Below are positions 52,343 to 60,299 of a DNA stretch of 64,000 nucleotides, piece after piece. Made by a program: the position numbers and the translations under genes. The stretch is from an uncultured Flavobacteriales bacterium (GTDB lineage: Bacteria > Bacteroidota > Bacteroidia > Flavobacteriales_G > Salibacteraceae), in contig CAJQLE010000001.1 of NCBI GenBank assembly GCA_905479105.1, forward strand, positions 423,628-487,627, in the 5' to 3' direction. Under the pieces are notes generated by a model that saw only the letters and a program-made list of their open reading frames with translations, searched no databases and had not been told where the DNA came from. Within the stretch, counting starts at the first letter, position 1; every line of letters begins with the position of its first letter.

Positions 52343-53221
52343 ATGAAACACGTTACCCCTATTCTATTACTCATTATTTCTTCATTGGCTGTAAATGCTC
52401 AAACGCAAATCAGATTCTACACCACCATGGGAGAATTTACAGTTGAAATGTCTGATTCTCTTACGCCCATCACCTCTGGGAATTTCCTTGATCTGACAGA
52501 GCAGGGTTATTATGATGGAATCATTTTTCATCGTGTTATTGATAATTTTATGATTCAGGGAGGTGATCCAACAGGAACTGGCTCTGGCGGTCCTGGATAT
52601 ACAATTGAAGATGAGTTTGACTCAACAGGAACTTTAAGCAATATTCAAAAGACAATCTCTATGGCTAACACAGGCCAACCAAATAGCGGGGGAAGTCAAT
52701 TTTTCATCAATTTAGTTAACAATACCTACCTTGATTTCGATCAAGCTCCTTTGACATCAAAGCATCCTGTATTTGGAATGGTAATTGAAGGCTTCAATAT
52801 TGTAGAAGACATAGGGAACGTTTCTGTGAACGCACAAAACCGCCCAATAACGCCTGTTGTAATGGACAGCTTAAGGATTATTATTGAAAACAACGACACA
52901 GTCGACTCTCTTCCTCCGACAGAGCCAGAAGGAATTTCATTCTCAGAAAACATATCACTAAAAACGAAAGTGTTTCCTAATCCTGTTGGAGAACAGTCCA
53001 TTGTTACGATAGAGTCAGGGATAAGCGGTGATGCTATTATCAGCATCGTTGATATAAATGGTAGAGTTGTAAGTCAATTTAACCATTCACTGAGAGTGGG
53101 TATGAATCGTATAGCATCACAGTCCATCTCGAGTGAGGCTCTTGGTGCTGGCGTCTACACAATATTAGTGAGCACTCCCAACCATTCATCACGCACTAAA
53201 TTCGTTACCACAGGACAGTAG
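52343..53221 (+). CDS. Cyclophilin-type peptidyl-prolyl isomerase with a T9SS-like C-terminal domain
   Basis: 292 residues. Signal peptide 1-20 (LAVNAQ). Residues ~22-180 are a cyclophilin domain: YYDGIIFHRVIDNFMIQGGDPTG, SMANTGQPNSGGSQFFI and PVFGMVIEGF, with the catalytic Arg and the QFF signature present. Residues ~205-292 resemble a T9SS sorting domain (VFPNPVGEQ, VDINGRVVSQF, GAGVYTILVS). The last residues, TTGQ, are atypical, but the PNP and GVYT features are clear. It probably helps folding of exported proteins at the outer membrane or surface. Confidence 0.88.
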   Translation: MKHVTPILLLIISSLAVNAQTQIRFYTTMGEFTVEMSDSLTPITSGNFLDLTEQGYYDGIIFHRVIDNFMIQGGDPTGTGSGGPGYTIEDEFDSTGTLSNIQKTISMANTGQPNSGGSQFFINLVNNTYLDFDQAPLTSKHPVFGMVIEGFNIVEDIGNVSVNAQNRPITPVVMDSLRIIIENNDTVDSLPPTEPEGISFSENISLKTKVFPNPVGEQSIVTIESGISGDAIISIVDINGRVVSQFNHSLRVGMNRIASQSISSEALGAGVYTILVSTPNHSSRTKFVTTGQ

Positions 53222-53231
53222 TAAACGTTGC

Positions 53232-53771
53232 ATGGAGGAAATAGTGACCTTACATGAGCTCTTAAATGGCTTCTCGAACATCCAAAGGCGTTCATTAATA
53301 ATTGATAGAGGCGAATTCTTATTAAGACAAGGAGAAGTAGAAAGTCACATCTATTATATCCACTCAGGAGCAATTCATGCTTTTTATGTGTCAGACCATG
53401 AAGAGCATACAATACGGTTTGGATATAAAGGTTCTTTGATCACTTCTATTCCTTCATTTTACAATGGACAGCCATCAGAGTTGTTTTTACAAGCCATTAG
53501 AAAAACAGAAATTACCGCATATTCAAGGTGATCGTTTTTCAAAGCAATAGAAACCTCTGCAGAATTGCGGTCATTTTATTTAACCTCACTCGAACAGTTG
53601 GCTGCTCAGCAAATGGAGCGAGAGCTCGACTTACTCACCTCGTCTCCGCATGAACGCATACAACGTGTATTAAAACGAAGTCCTCAAGTTTTTCAGGAAA
53701 TTCCTGCTAAATACATAGCATCTTACCTCCGTATGACTCCTGAAACACTCAGCAGAATTCTTAATTCTTGA
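53232..53771 (+). pseudogene. Crp/Fnr family regulator with an in-frame TGA
   Basis: One frame of 179 codons, broken only by TGA at 53529-53531. Before it are the cyclic-nucleotide-like beta roll segments GEFLLRQGEVESHIYYIHSGAIHAFY and HTIRFGYKGSLITS. After it come the dimer helix and a winged helix (YIASYLRMTPETLSRIL). The recognition helix has E-x-x-S-R (ETLSR), as in FNR, which reads TTGAT half-sites. A perfect TTGAT-N4-ATCAA site overlaps its stop codon. A single C-to-T change of CGA, or a changed TGG, would give the TGA; a sequence error or read-through remain possible. Confidence 0.78.
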
Positions 53772-53781
53772 TTTGAATCAA
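53768..53781 (+). promoter_or_regulatory. Perfect FNR-type box before dinB
   Basis: TTGAT-TTGA-ATCAA, identical to the FNR consensus TTGATnnnnATCAA and symmetric to the flanking C and G. It lies 35 bases before the ATG at 53817. Confidence 0.6.
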
Positions 53782-53816
53782 GCTTTATAAAATCAAGGTG
53801 CTTGACTTTTGGCCTT

Positions 53817-54359
53817 ATGAAACAAATAGAACTAATTGCAGATTTAAAGGCCAGAACTTCAGAATTAATTAAAGAAGCTGAAGCTTTTAAGCAACTCCCC
53901 GCTGAACGTCTTAATCAGAAATCATCATCTACTTCTTGGAGTGTTCTTGAGTGTCTGGAGCACCTCAATTTATACGGAGATTTTTACTCGCCTGAGATTG
54001 AGTCTTGCATTATTGACGGAGAAAAAATAAATCAGGATCCTAATTTCAAAAGTGGCTGGTTTGGTGAGAAAACTGTTCAAGATATGCTTCCAAAAAATGA
54101 TAAAGTGATAAAAATGAGCACATTCAAAGACAAGAATCCCATAAATTCTGATTTAAGTATCGCCACCATTGACCGATTTATAAAACAACAAGAAGGAATG
54201 CTCAGATTGCTTGACTTGGCTTCATCTGTTCATCTTGAAAAGGTTAAAACCAAGATCACTCTACCCCTCATTAAGTTCAAACTAGGAACTACGTTTCGTT
54301 TTGTCATCTATCACAATCAAAGACATCTTTGGCAGGCAAACAATCTGCCAAAGAACTAA
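53817..54359 (+). CDS. DinB-like (YfiT/DinB superfamily) protein
   Basis: 180 residues from ATG 53817; a TTG five codons earlier is possible. A four-helix bundle with the likely metal ligands His in LECLEHLNLYGDFY and in YHNQRHLWQANN (H-x3-H), the usual three-His pattern. Function in this group varies (thiol transferases, small-molecule modification) and cannot be set here. It lies 45 bases after the Crp/Fnr pseudogene with an FNR-type site between them. Confidence 0.82.
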   Translation: MKQIELIADLKARTSELIKEAEAFKQLPAERLNQKSSSTSWSVLECLEHLNLYGDFYSPEIESCIIDGEKINQDPNFKSGWFGEKTVQDMLPKNDKVIKMSTFKDKNPINSDLSIATIDRFIKQQEGMLRLLDLASSVHLEKVKTKITLPLIKFKLGTTFRFVIYHNQRHLWQANNLPKN

Positions 54360-54377
54360 GAATCCAATAGCTGTGGT

Positions 54378-54385
54378 TATTTTTG
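54378..54385 (+). promoter_or_regulatory. -7 promoter element (TATTTTTG)
   Basis: An exact TAnnTTTG 19 bases before the ATG at 54405. Confidence 0.48.
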
Positions 54386-54404
54386 AGGGAACTAATCTCT
54401 CGCT

Positions 54405-55892
54405 ATGAAGAAATTGATATTCTTACTACTTCTGTTCTCGTTCGCTTATTCTAATGGCAGTTTTGCCCAAGGCACTCTTACTTTCGAGGGCGAATATGAA
54501 TCTGGCAAAGCAACCTACGAGTATGTTCAAGGTGACATGCAGCAGCGTCTTCTGAGCGGAAAATTCCAATACAAGGAAATCAGGGATATCCCAACACGAA
54601 ATAGTGAAAATGAAATCCTTATTACTGGTAATTTCATCAATGATAAAAAGCATCTAGCATGGGGATACACCATTAAATCTATGGTTGATACTGGACTTAC
54701 TGAAAGTATCATAGGAAACTATCTGGAAGGTCAAAAATCTGGCCTTTGGACGCAGCGCATACGCAGTAATGCTGATGATCATGAAGTAAAGGTTGTTCAG
54801 GCTTCCTTCATTAAAAATCAATTCCGCGGTCCGTTTAAATTCACCTTCGAAAACCCGATTTCCGTCAACATTAAAAAACTCAACATTACAGGGAGTTTTG
54901 ATGCTAAAGGGCTCATGGATGGAGATTGGAACATCAATTACACCAATGGTATTGACGAGGAATTTAAAGATGTAATGAAGTTTCAGCATGGTGTAATGGC
55001 TTACAGAAGCTTTCACAATATGACAAAAGGCGAGGTGTTAGAAACAGTCAACGAAGTAGACTTTTTGAATTCATTTTTCATTAACCTCGATCGACTTGAC
55101 TCCTTTTCTATTGTTGATGATAAGAAGTACGGCTCAAAGTCTAAAACAATAGATCACCCCATACTCAAGGAGGTTTTCAAAGTTTGGACAGAACTAACGC
55201 CAGTTAATATAACCAATGAGTACAACGCCTCAATTCCAAATGGAATCATCAAAAAAGGCGAAATGGTGAGCAAAAAGGTGTTGGAAATGAATGCAGAAAT
55301 CATCGATTGGAAGGAAACACCAAAAGGCAAGAAGGAGTACGAAAAACAATTGTCCATTCAAAAAGCTTATGACACTAAAATCAATGTTGCCAATATTCAA
55401 TACGATCAAAAAAATTACCGTCAAGCACTTCCTCTCTACAAAGAAGCACTAGCCATTAAAAATGAATCCTTCGCAAACAAAAGAATAGCCGTCATCAATG
55501 AATTTCTTAAAGTGGAAGAAGAGAAAAAGCAATTTATCACCGTTATTAATTCACGCTATGAGTTGTGGAAGGGAAACGAAAAAATGTTAGCCGCTGAAGA
55601 TTATTACGGTAAAAAGAATCACCTCTATGAAGCGTCAATCATTGCATTAGATTTTGAGAAAAAGCAACTATTGTCGGCTCACCAAGAAACTAGAGCCTTT
55701 ATTGAGCGCAGAGCAATGGATGAACTCACGGTAGAGTCTTTACGTGGGTTCCAGACTGTATTGGATGAGGTGATTCGTCTTCAAGACCAAATAAAGGCAC
55801 TTACAAAACGAGAAGACACCAAAGAGCTAGAAAAAACGCTCAAGAAGATGGAGGATGCCTCTGCCATTTCGAAGACAATAATGGCAGGATGA
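54405..55892 (+). CDS. Secreted helical-repeat protein of unknown function
   Basis: 495 residues with a signal peptide (LLLLFSFAYSNGSFAQ). Residues ~25-210 are beta-rich with MORN-like pieces (GNYLEGQKSGLWTQ, GSFDAKGLMDGDWNINY). Residues ~320-360 look like a TPR (YDQKNYRQALPLYKEALAIKN). The C-terminal ~130 residues are charged coiled coil (EDYYGKKNHLYEAS, LEKTLKKMEDAS). No enzyme motif and no T9SS tail. A periplasmic scaffold is possible. Its 3' end meets ccoI with a 6-base gap. Confidence 0.72.
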   Translation: MKKLIFLLLLFSFAYSNGSFAQGTLTFEGEYESGKATYEYVQGDMQQRLLSGKFQYKEIRDIPTRNSENEILITGNFINDKKHLAWGYTIKSMVDTGLTESIIGNYLEGQKSGLWTQRIRSNADDHEVKVVQASFIKNQFRGPFKFTFENPISVNIKKLNITGSFDAKGLMDGDWNINYTNGIDEEFKDVMKFQHGVMAYRSFHNMTKGEVLETVNEVDFLNSFFINLDRLDSFSIVDDKKYGSKSKTIDHPILKEVFKVWTELTPVNITNEYNASIPNGIIKKGEMVSKKVLEMNAEIIDWKETPKGKKEYEKQLSIQKAYDTKINVANIQYDQKNYRQALPLYKEALAIKNESFANKRIAVINEFLKVEEEKKQFITVINSRYELWKGNEKMLAAEDYYGKKNHLYEASIIALDFEKKQLLSAHQETRAFIERRAMDELTVESLRGFQTVLDEVIRLQDQIKALTKREDTKELEKTLKKMEDASAISKTIMAG

Positions 55893-55898
55893 TAGTAT

Positions 55899-58298
55899 TC
55901 AGCCTCTTGGCCGAATAGCTGACGTTAGAAAACTCACAAATGCAACCACTGTCACTGAGCTAAGTGGCATCAGAATAGCCGCCACGATTGGCGTGAGTAG
56001 TCCTTGAACTGTGAAGAACGACCCAACAACGTTGTATAGAAGGGAAATCACAATGTTCATCTTAACTATGTTGATACTTCGCTTAATATACCTTAGAAAG
56101 TCTGCCAATTGAGCTAAGCGACCTGCTTGCAAAATGGCATCACAAACCGGTGAGAAGCTAAACACATCGTCAGCCACTGCAATACCCACTTCAGCTTTTT
56201 TTAGAGCGCCTGCATCGTTTAATCCATCACCAAGCATGATCACTTGATGATTGTTGCTCTGTAAGCCTCGAATAAAGTCAAGCTTATCCATCGGGGATTG
56301 CTTGAATCGCATGGTCGCATTTTTCCTGAAATTTTTTTCCATCCTTTCACGCTCACCTTCATGATCGCCACTGAGCAAATAAGTCTCAGCATTGACTTGT
56401 AACTCTCGCACTAAGTCAGGAATTCCTTTTCTAATTTCTTTCTCAATTAAAAAATATCCTTGATGAGCGTCATCAATCCAGGCGTGCACCACTGACTCAT
56501 TGAAGGCTCCTTCTGGTAATTTTTGAGTGACACTATCTGGCATAAGTGAAAGTGCTCCGTGCAAGACTTTCCTATCACCTACTATTGCCTTGATACCTTT
56601 TCCTGCCGCTTCTTCAAACTGGTCAACCATTTTAATTGGACCAGCTAAATGATCTCGGATCGCCACACTCAATGGGTGAGTAGAATTTGAAACAACAGAC
56701 TTGATCATCTCCACTTGTGCCTGTGATAGAATTTTACCTTCAAATCTTACACTCGTAGTATGTGATTTGGTTAGCGTGCCTGTTTTATCAAACACCACAG
56801 TATCGGTATTCGCCATCCGCTCGATTGTAGAGGAATTCTTGACAAAGAAGCCAAGCTCCCCGAGGATAAGCGAGACATTGCCGGAGGCAAACGGCATACT
56901 TAATGCCAATACACATGGACATGCAATGATCAGCACTGCCGTGAACGCATCAAATGCCTCTGTAGGATCTGCCCAAAGCCAAAAAGCCAATGTGAGCAAA
57001 GCGATGCTTAAAATTCCAATGCTAAAATACCGGCTCACCCGATCAATCAAGGCAGAAAATCGCTTTTCATCGGCTTGCTCACTAAATGTTGATTGGTTCC
57101 AAAGTCCTGTGAGGTAACTCTGTGAAACTTCCTTGATCACCTCCACCTCAATAGCTCCTCCTGTTTGCCTTCCTCCAGCGTATAAGTAATCGCCTTCTCG
57201 TTTTTCTACGAGATCACTTTCTCCATTTACAAAACTGTAATCTACGGAAGCGATTCCCTTAATAAGAATAGCGTCAGCAGGAATAACTTGGTTATTGAGT
57301 AATCGCAATCGATCGCCTTGTTCTATGTTTTCCAACATGCAGACTTCCTCTTTATCATCTTTAATTCTATTGACCGCAATTGGAAAATACGATTTGAAAT
57401 CACGATCAAAAGCCAATGCCTCATAGGTTCTGCTTTGATACCATTTACCTACCAAAAGAAAGAATACAAGACCAGCAAATGAATCAAAATAACCGGGTCC
57501 TGATCCGCTGAGAATATCAAACGCACTGCGGCCAAAAAGTGTGATTATTCCGAGTGCAATTGGCACGTCAATGGTCAAAAACCTAACTTTCAAACTCTTC
57601 CATGCGCTCTTTATAAAATCAACACTAGAGTATAAAAGCACAGGAATGGCCAAGCCTAAATTCAAGTAATTAAAGAGCACTTTAAAGCTATCTAAGGAAG
57701 CATCATCAAGCGATAGGTATTCCGGGAAACTGAAAAGCATGATATTGCCAAAAGCAAAGCCCGCGACACCCAATTTGAGCAATAGTTTCTTGCTTTCCTT
57801 ACTTCCTTCTCTTTTGGTACGATCGCGCTGTAAATCAGCAGGATACCCCAAGTCTTCCAACAAAATGACAAGCTCTTTCAACGAAACGACATCACTATTG
57901 AAATGAATCGTGACCTCTTTCCTTAAAAAATTCACTTCTGAACGATAGACTCCTGGATTGAGTTGCTCCATCTTTTCAAGCAGCCAAATACAGGCAGCAC
58001 AATGAATTGATGGTAAATAAAGGGTGACTTTATTTCTACTCCCCTCTGTAAAATCTATGAACTGTCGTTTTACTTCTTCAAGATCAAGAAAGTCTTTATT
58101 GGTGTGATTAGATTTTATGGTTGAGCCTGGTGAGTCTTTGTCAATTTCATAATAGCTAATTAATCCAGTATCGTTAAGCAACGTATATACTGTCTTGCAG
58201 CCATGACAGCAAAAGTCATGGTCATCAAGCAAAATGACACCATCATTGCAGTCTTCACCACAATGGAAACATGATTTGATTTGTTCGGCTTTGTCCAT
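55899..58298 (-). CDS. ccoI: Copper-type P1B ATPase for cbb3 oxidase assembly (CcoI/FixI)
   Basis: 799 residues. Residues ~1-45 are a Cys-rich metal-binding region (CFHCGEDC, CCHGC). HMA domain with C100-AA-C103 (IHCAACIWLLEKM). Eight membrane helices; the metal motif CPC in IIACPCVLALSMPFA near residue 459. Phosphorylation site DKTGTLT near 502 and GDGLND near 689. This N-terminal layout is that of CcoI/FixI, which export Cu for cbb3 oxidase. It is not next to ccoS or ccoNOP as usual. A terminator-like hairpin ends directly at its ATG. Confidence 0.92.
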   Translation of the reverse strand: MDKAEQIKSCFHCGEDCNDGVILLDDHDFCCHGCKTVYTLLNDTGLISYYEIDKDSPGSTIKSNHTNKDFLDLEEVKRQFIDFTEGSRNKVTLYLPSIHCAACIWLLEKMEQLNPGVYRSEVNFLRKEVTIHFNSDVVSLKELVILLEDLGYPADLQRDRTKREGSKESKKLLLKLGVAGFAFGNIMLFSFPEYLSLDDASLDSFKVLFNYLNLGLAIPVLLYSSVDFIKSAWKSLKVRFLTIDVPIALGIITLFGRSAFDILSGSGPGYFDSFAGLVFFLLVGKWYQSRTYEALAFDRDFKSYFPIAVNRIKDDKEEVCMLENIEQGDRLRLLNNQVIPADAILIKGIASVDYSFVNGESDLVEKREGDYLYAGGRQTGGAIEVEVIKEVSQSYLTGLWNQSTFSEQADEKRFSALIDRVSRYFSIGILSIALLTLAFWLWADPTEAFDAFTAVLIIACPCVLALSMPFASGNVSLILGELGFFVKNSSTIERMANTDTVVFDKTGTLTKSHTTSVRFEGKILSQAQVEMIKSVVSNSTHPLSVAIRDHLAGPIKMVDQFEEAAGKGIKAIVGDRKVLHGALSLMPDSVTQKLPEGAFNESVVHAWIDDAHQGYFLIEKEIRKGIPDLVRELQVNAETYLLSGDHEGERERMEKNFRKNATMRFKQSPMDKLDFIRGLQSNNHQVIMLGDGLNDAGALKKAEVGIAVADDVFSFSPVCDAILQAGRLAQLADFLRYIKRSINIVKMNIVISLLYNVVGSFFTVQGLLTPIVAAILMPLSSVTVVAFVSFLTSAIRPRG

Positions 58299-58328
58299 AA
58301 AAAAGCGAGGTCACAAAAGTGCCTCGCC
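58299..58328 (-). terminator. Terminator-like hairpin whose T-run touches the ccoI start codon
   Basis: Minus strand: GCGAGG-CAC, TTTT, GTG-A-CCTCGC, then T6, then the ccoI ATG with no gap. It follows the T9SS gene ending at 58376 and would terminate it, but it also lies in the ccoI leader. Confidence 0.7.
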
Positions 58329-58340
58329 TAAAAGTATTAG

Positions 58341-58360
58341 AAACTGATCTGAGTCAGTTT
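58341..58360 (-). promoter_or_regulatory. Palindrome upstream of ccoI, FNR-like
   Basis: AAACTGA, 6 bases, TCAGTTT, with inner CTGAC-N4-ATCAG on the minus strand, one base off the CTGAT-N4-ATCAG palindrome near ccoS. Confidence 0.4.
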
Positions 58361-58375
58361 TGATTCCATTTTATA

Positions 58376-59869
58376 TCAATGCCTGATTGTAATCTTATTG
58401 ACAAATGTTCCTTGGGCGGTAGCCACTTCAATAATATAAATCCCTGCAGAAAGCTGAGAAGTAGAAACCTGTGTGCTTACTGCATTTGGCGATGCAATAA
58501 CTACCTCATTGCCGAGCAAATCGGTAATCCTATAGCGTTGAATTACTGCGCTGCTTGTAAGATAAATCTCTTCGTTTGCTGGGTTTGGATAAGCTCTGAA
58601 TCCCGCTTCACCGATGGTTTCGACACCCGTAAGAATAACTGTAAAATCTTGTGTAGCTCCACAACCATTGGCGTCTGCGGCCATGAGAGTATAAACACCA
58701 GGAGCAAGACCTGAAAGATCGGCTGTAGATGCCGCGAATGAATCCGGGCCAATCCATCCGTAAGAATATGCGCCAGTTCCTCCTGATACTGTTACATCAA
58801 TCGCTCCATCTGATCCTGTGTTTGAACCTTGAACAGCCCCAGCAATAACAAGTGCCGATGGTTCATTGACTTCCACATTCAACACATAAGAACCCGTATC
58901 ATTATCTTCAATTGTAACGGTATAAGAGCCAGCACACAAATCAGAAACAGTGGCTGTATTGTCTCCTGTAGACCACGTGTAAGTATATGGTGGAACGCCT
59001 CCAATAGCGAATACAGATGCAGAACCGTTGCAGCCTCCATTACACGAAGGACCAAAAACACCATCCGCAAATGCCAATACTTGAGCACCAATGATAAATT
59101 CAGCAGAAACTATATCTCCTCCTGGAGCATCCGCCACTGCACTCAAAACAGGCCATTTTTCTCCATTGGCCATCCATCTATAGTTATGATTGGTAGATAA
59201 AGAATCATTAAAAAGCGTCCATCCGAAAAGTGGCACCTTGATCCAAACAGTATCTGTATTGTCTTCTCTAAAATATTGTCGAACACTTTCAAATGTTCCT
59301 CCCGGAGTACTAACCATTCCATGAGCATCAATAGAACCAGTTCCAATTAATGTTCTTTTTAAGCGTGCAGAATCGCAAACACCTCCAAACCCAAAAACAT
59401 CACAATCCACGATTGTATCAAAAACAGCCGTGTCAATAAGGGTCGAACCCAATGACGAGGGAAACTCGATTTGGGTTGAATTTGGGTTGAAATTCGCCAC
59501 TATGTTTACTCCCAGTCCAAAACCAGAACCTGAAACTCCGTCCAATAAAAACGAAGAAACTGATGACTGAAAAAATAGCGTATCTGCAGCTCTTTCTATC
59601 GCCAAGTCAGCATTCGGAAACTGACTTCCACTTATGGTGTTAGCCGGGTCAACAAAATTCAATGAGTTGATATTACTTAAAGATAGAGATGTGAAATCCC
59701 ATGTTTGAAGTCCTGTTCCTCCTACATTTAATCCTGCTGGAGGATTTAAATCGTTTCCTATTGTAAGACTATCTCCAGCCTGACCGTAATCAGCTTGAGT
59801 AATTGTGATTTGTGCTGCTAATGGCAGACTCAACAAAACAGACAAAAAAGGAAGTAGCAATTTTCTCAT
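58376..59869 (-). CDS. T9SS-exported protein with SprB-like repeats
   Basis: 497 residues from ATG 59869; an in-frame ATG further up would only add residues before the signal peptide (MRKLLLPFLSVLLSLPLAAQ). The first ~250 residues are beta-rich (GTGLQTWDFTSLSLSNINS, SLSTNHNYRWMANG) with no recognised domain. Residues ~270-345 and ~350-410 are SprB-like repeats (GGVPPYTYTWSTGDNT, GGTGAYSYGWIGPD). Residues ~415-497 are a T9SS type A sorting domain (YPNPANEEIYL, AGIYIIEVA). Surface adhesion is the likely role. Confidence 0.84.
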   Translation of the reverse strand: MRKLLLPFLSVLLSLPLAAQITITQADYGQAGDSLTIGNDLNPPAGLNVGGTGLQTWDFTSLSLSNINSLNFVDPANTISGSQFPNADLAIERAADTLFFQSSVSSFLLDGVSGSGFGLGVNIVANFNPNSTQIEFPSSLGSTLIDTAVFDTIVDCDVFGFGGVCDSARLKRTLIGTGSIDAHGMVSTPGGTFESVRQYFREDNTDTVWIKVPLFGWTLFNDSLSTNHNYRWMANGEKWPVLSAVADAPGGDIVSAEFIIGAQVLAFADGVFGPSCNGGCNGSASVFAIGGVPPYTYTWSTGDNTATVSDLCAGSYTVTIEDNDTGSYVLNVEVNEPSALVIAGAVQGSNTGSDGAIDVTVSGGTGAYSYGWIGPDSFAASTADLSGLAPGVYTLMAADANGCGATQDFTVILTGVETIGEAGFRAYPNPANEEIYLTSSAVIQRYRITDLLGNEVVIASPNAVSTQVSTSQLSAGIYIIEVATAQGTFVNKITIRH

Positions 59870-59895
59870 AGTGTAGCTTTTTAAGCAATTTAATT

Positions 59896-59903
59896 CGAAG
59901 GTA
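59896..59903 (-). promoter_or_regulatory. -7 promoter element (TACCTTCG) of the SprB-repeat gene
   Basis: A TAnnTTCG octamer on the minus strand, 26 bases before the ATG at 59869. Confidence 0.42.
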
Positions 59904-59945
59904 AGACGCAAAATTAAGTCTGATGGTTTAGGCGACATCATTTAA

Positions 59946-59953
59946 TACTTTTG
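59946..59953 (+). promoter_or_regulatory. -7 promoter element (TACTTTTG) of rbfA
   Basis: An exact TAnnTTTG only 4 bases before the rbfA ATG; a leaderless mRNA is predicted. Confidence 0.5.
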
Positions 59954-59957
59954 CTGA

Positions 59958-60293
59958 ATGGAAAGTGTACGACAACAAAAGGTTTCAAGACTTCTGCAGA
60001 AGGAATTGGGAATGCTTTTTCAAAAGGAATTTCAACACCTATCTCAAGGTAATATTATCTCTATCACAACTGTGCGTATCACCCCCGATTTGGGTTATGC
60101 CAAAGTATATGTGAGCGCCTTCCCTACCAAAGACCCGAAAGCTTTGGTCGAAAACCTCAATACCAACATTCATGAAATCAGTCACACCTTGAATCAAAGG
60201 GTGAAAAATCAGTTTCGAGTTATGCCAGAACTGCGTTTTTATCATGATGATTCCATGGAGTATGCGCAACGCATTGATGAACTGTTAAAGTAG
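59958..60293 (+). CDS. rbfA: Ribosome-binding factor A
   Basis: 111 residues, KH-like fold. RQQKVSRLLQKELGMLFQKE, ITTVRITPDLGYAKVYVSAF and LRFYHDDSMEYAQRIDELL are standard RbfA segments. It matures the 16S rRNA 5' end in 30S assembly and is important in the cold. The permease gene follows 6 bases later. Confidence 0.94.
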   Translation: MESVRQQKVSRLLQKELGMLFQKEFQHLSQGNIISITTVRITPDLGYAKVYVSAFPTKDPKALVENLNTNIHEISHTLNQRVKNQFRVMPELRFYHDDSMEYAQRIDELLK

Positions 60294-60299
60294 AATTCT

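Noticed and set aside
11103-53771. Reassigned stop codons as an explanation for the in-frame TAA, TAG and TGA
   Set aside because: Intact genes in the same window end with all three stops, and the broken genes also carry frameshifts and truncations.
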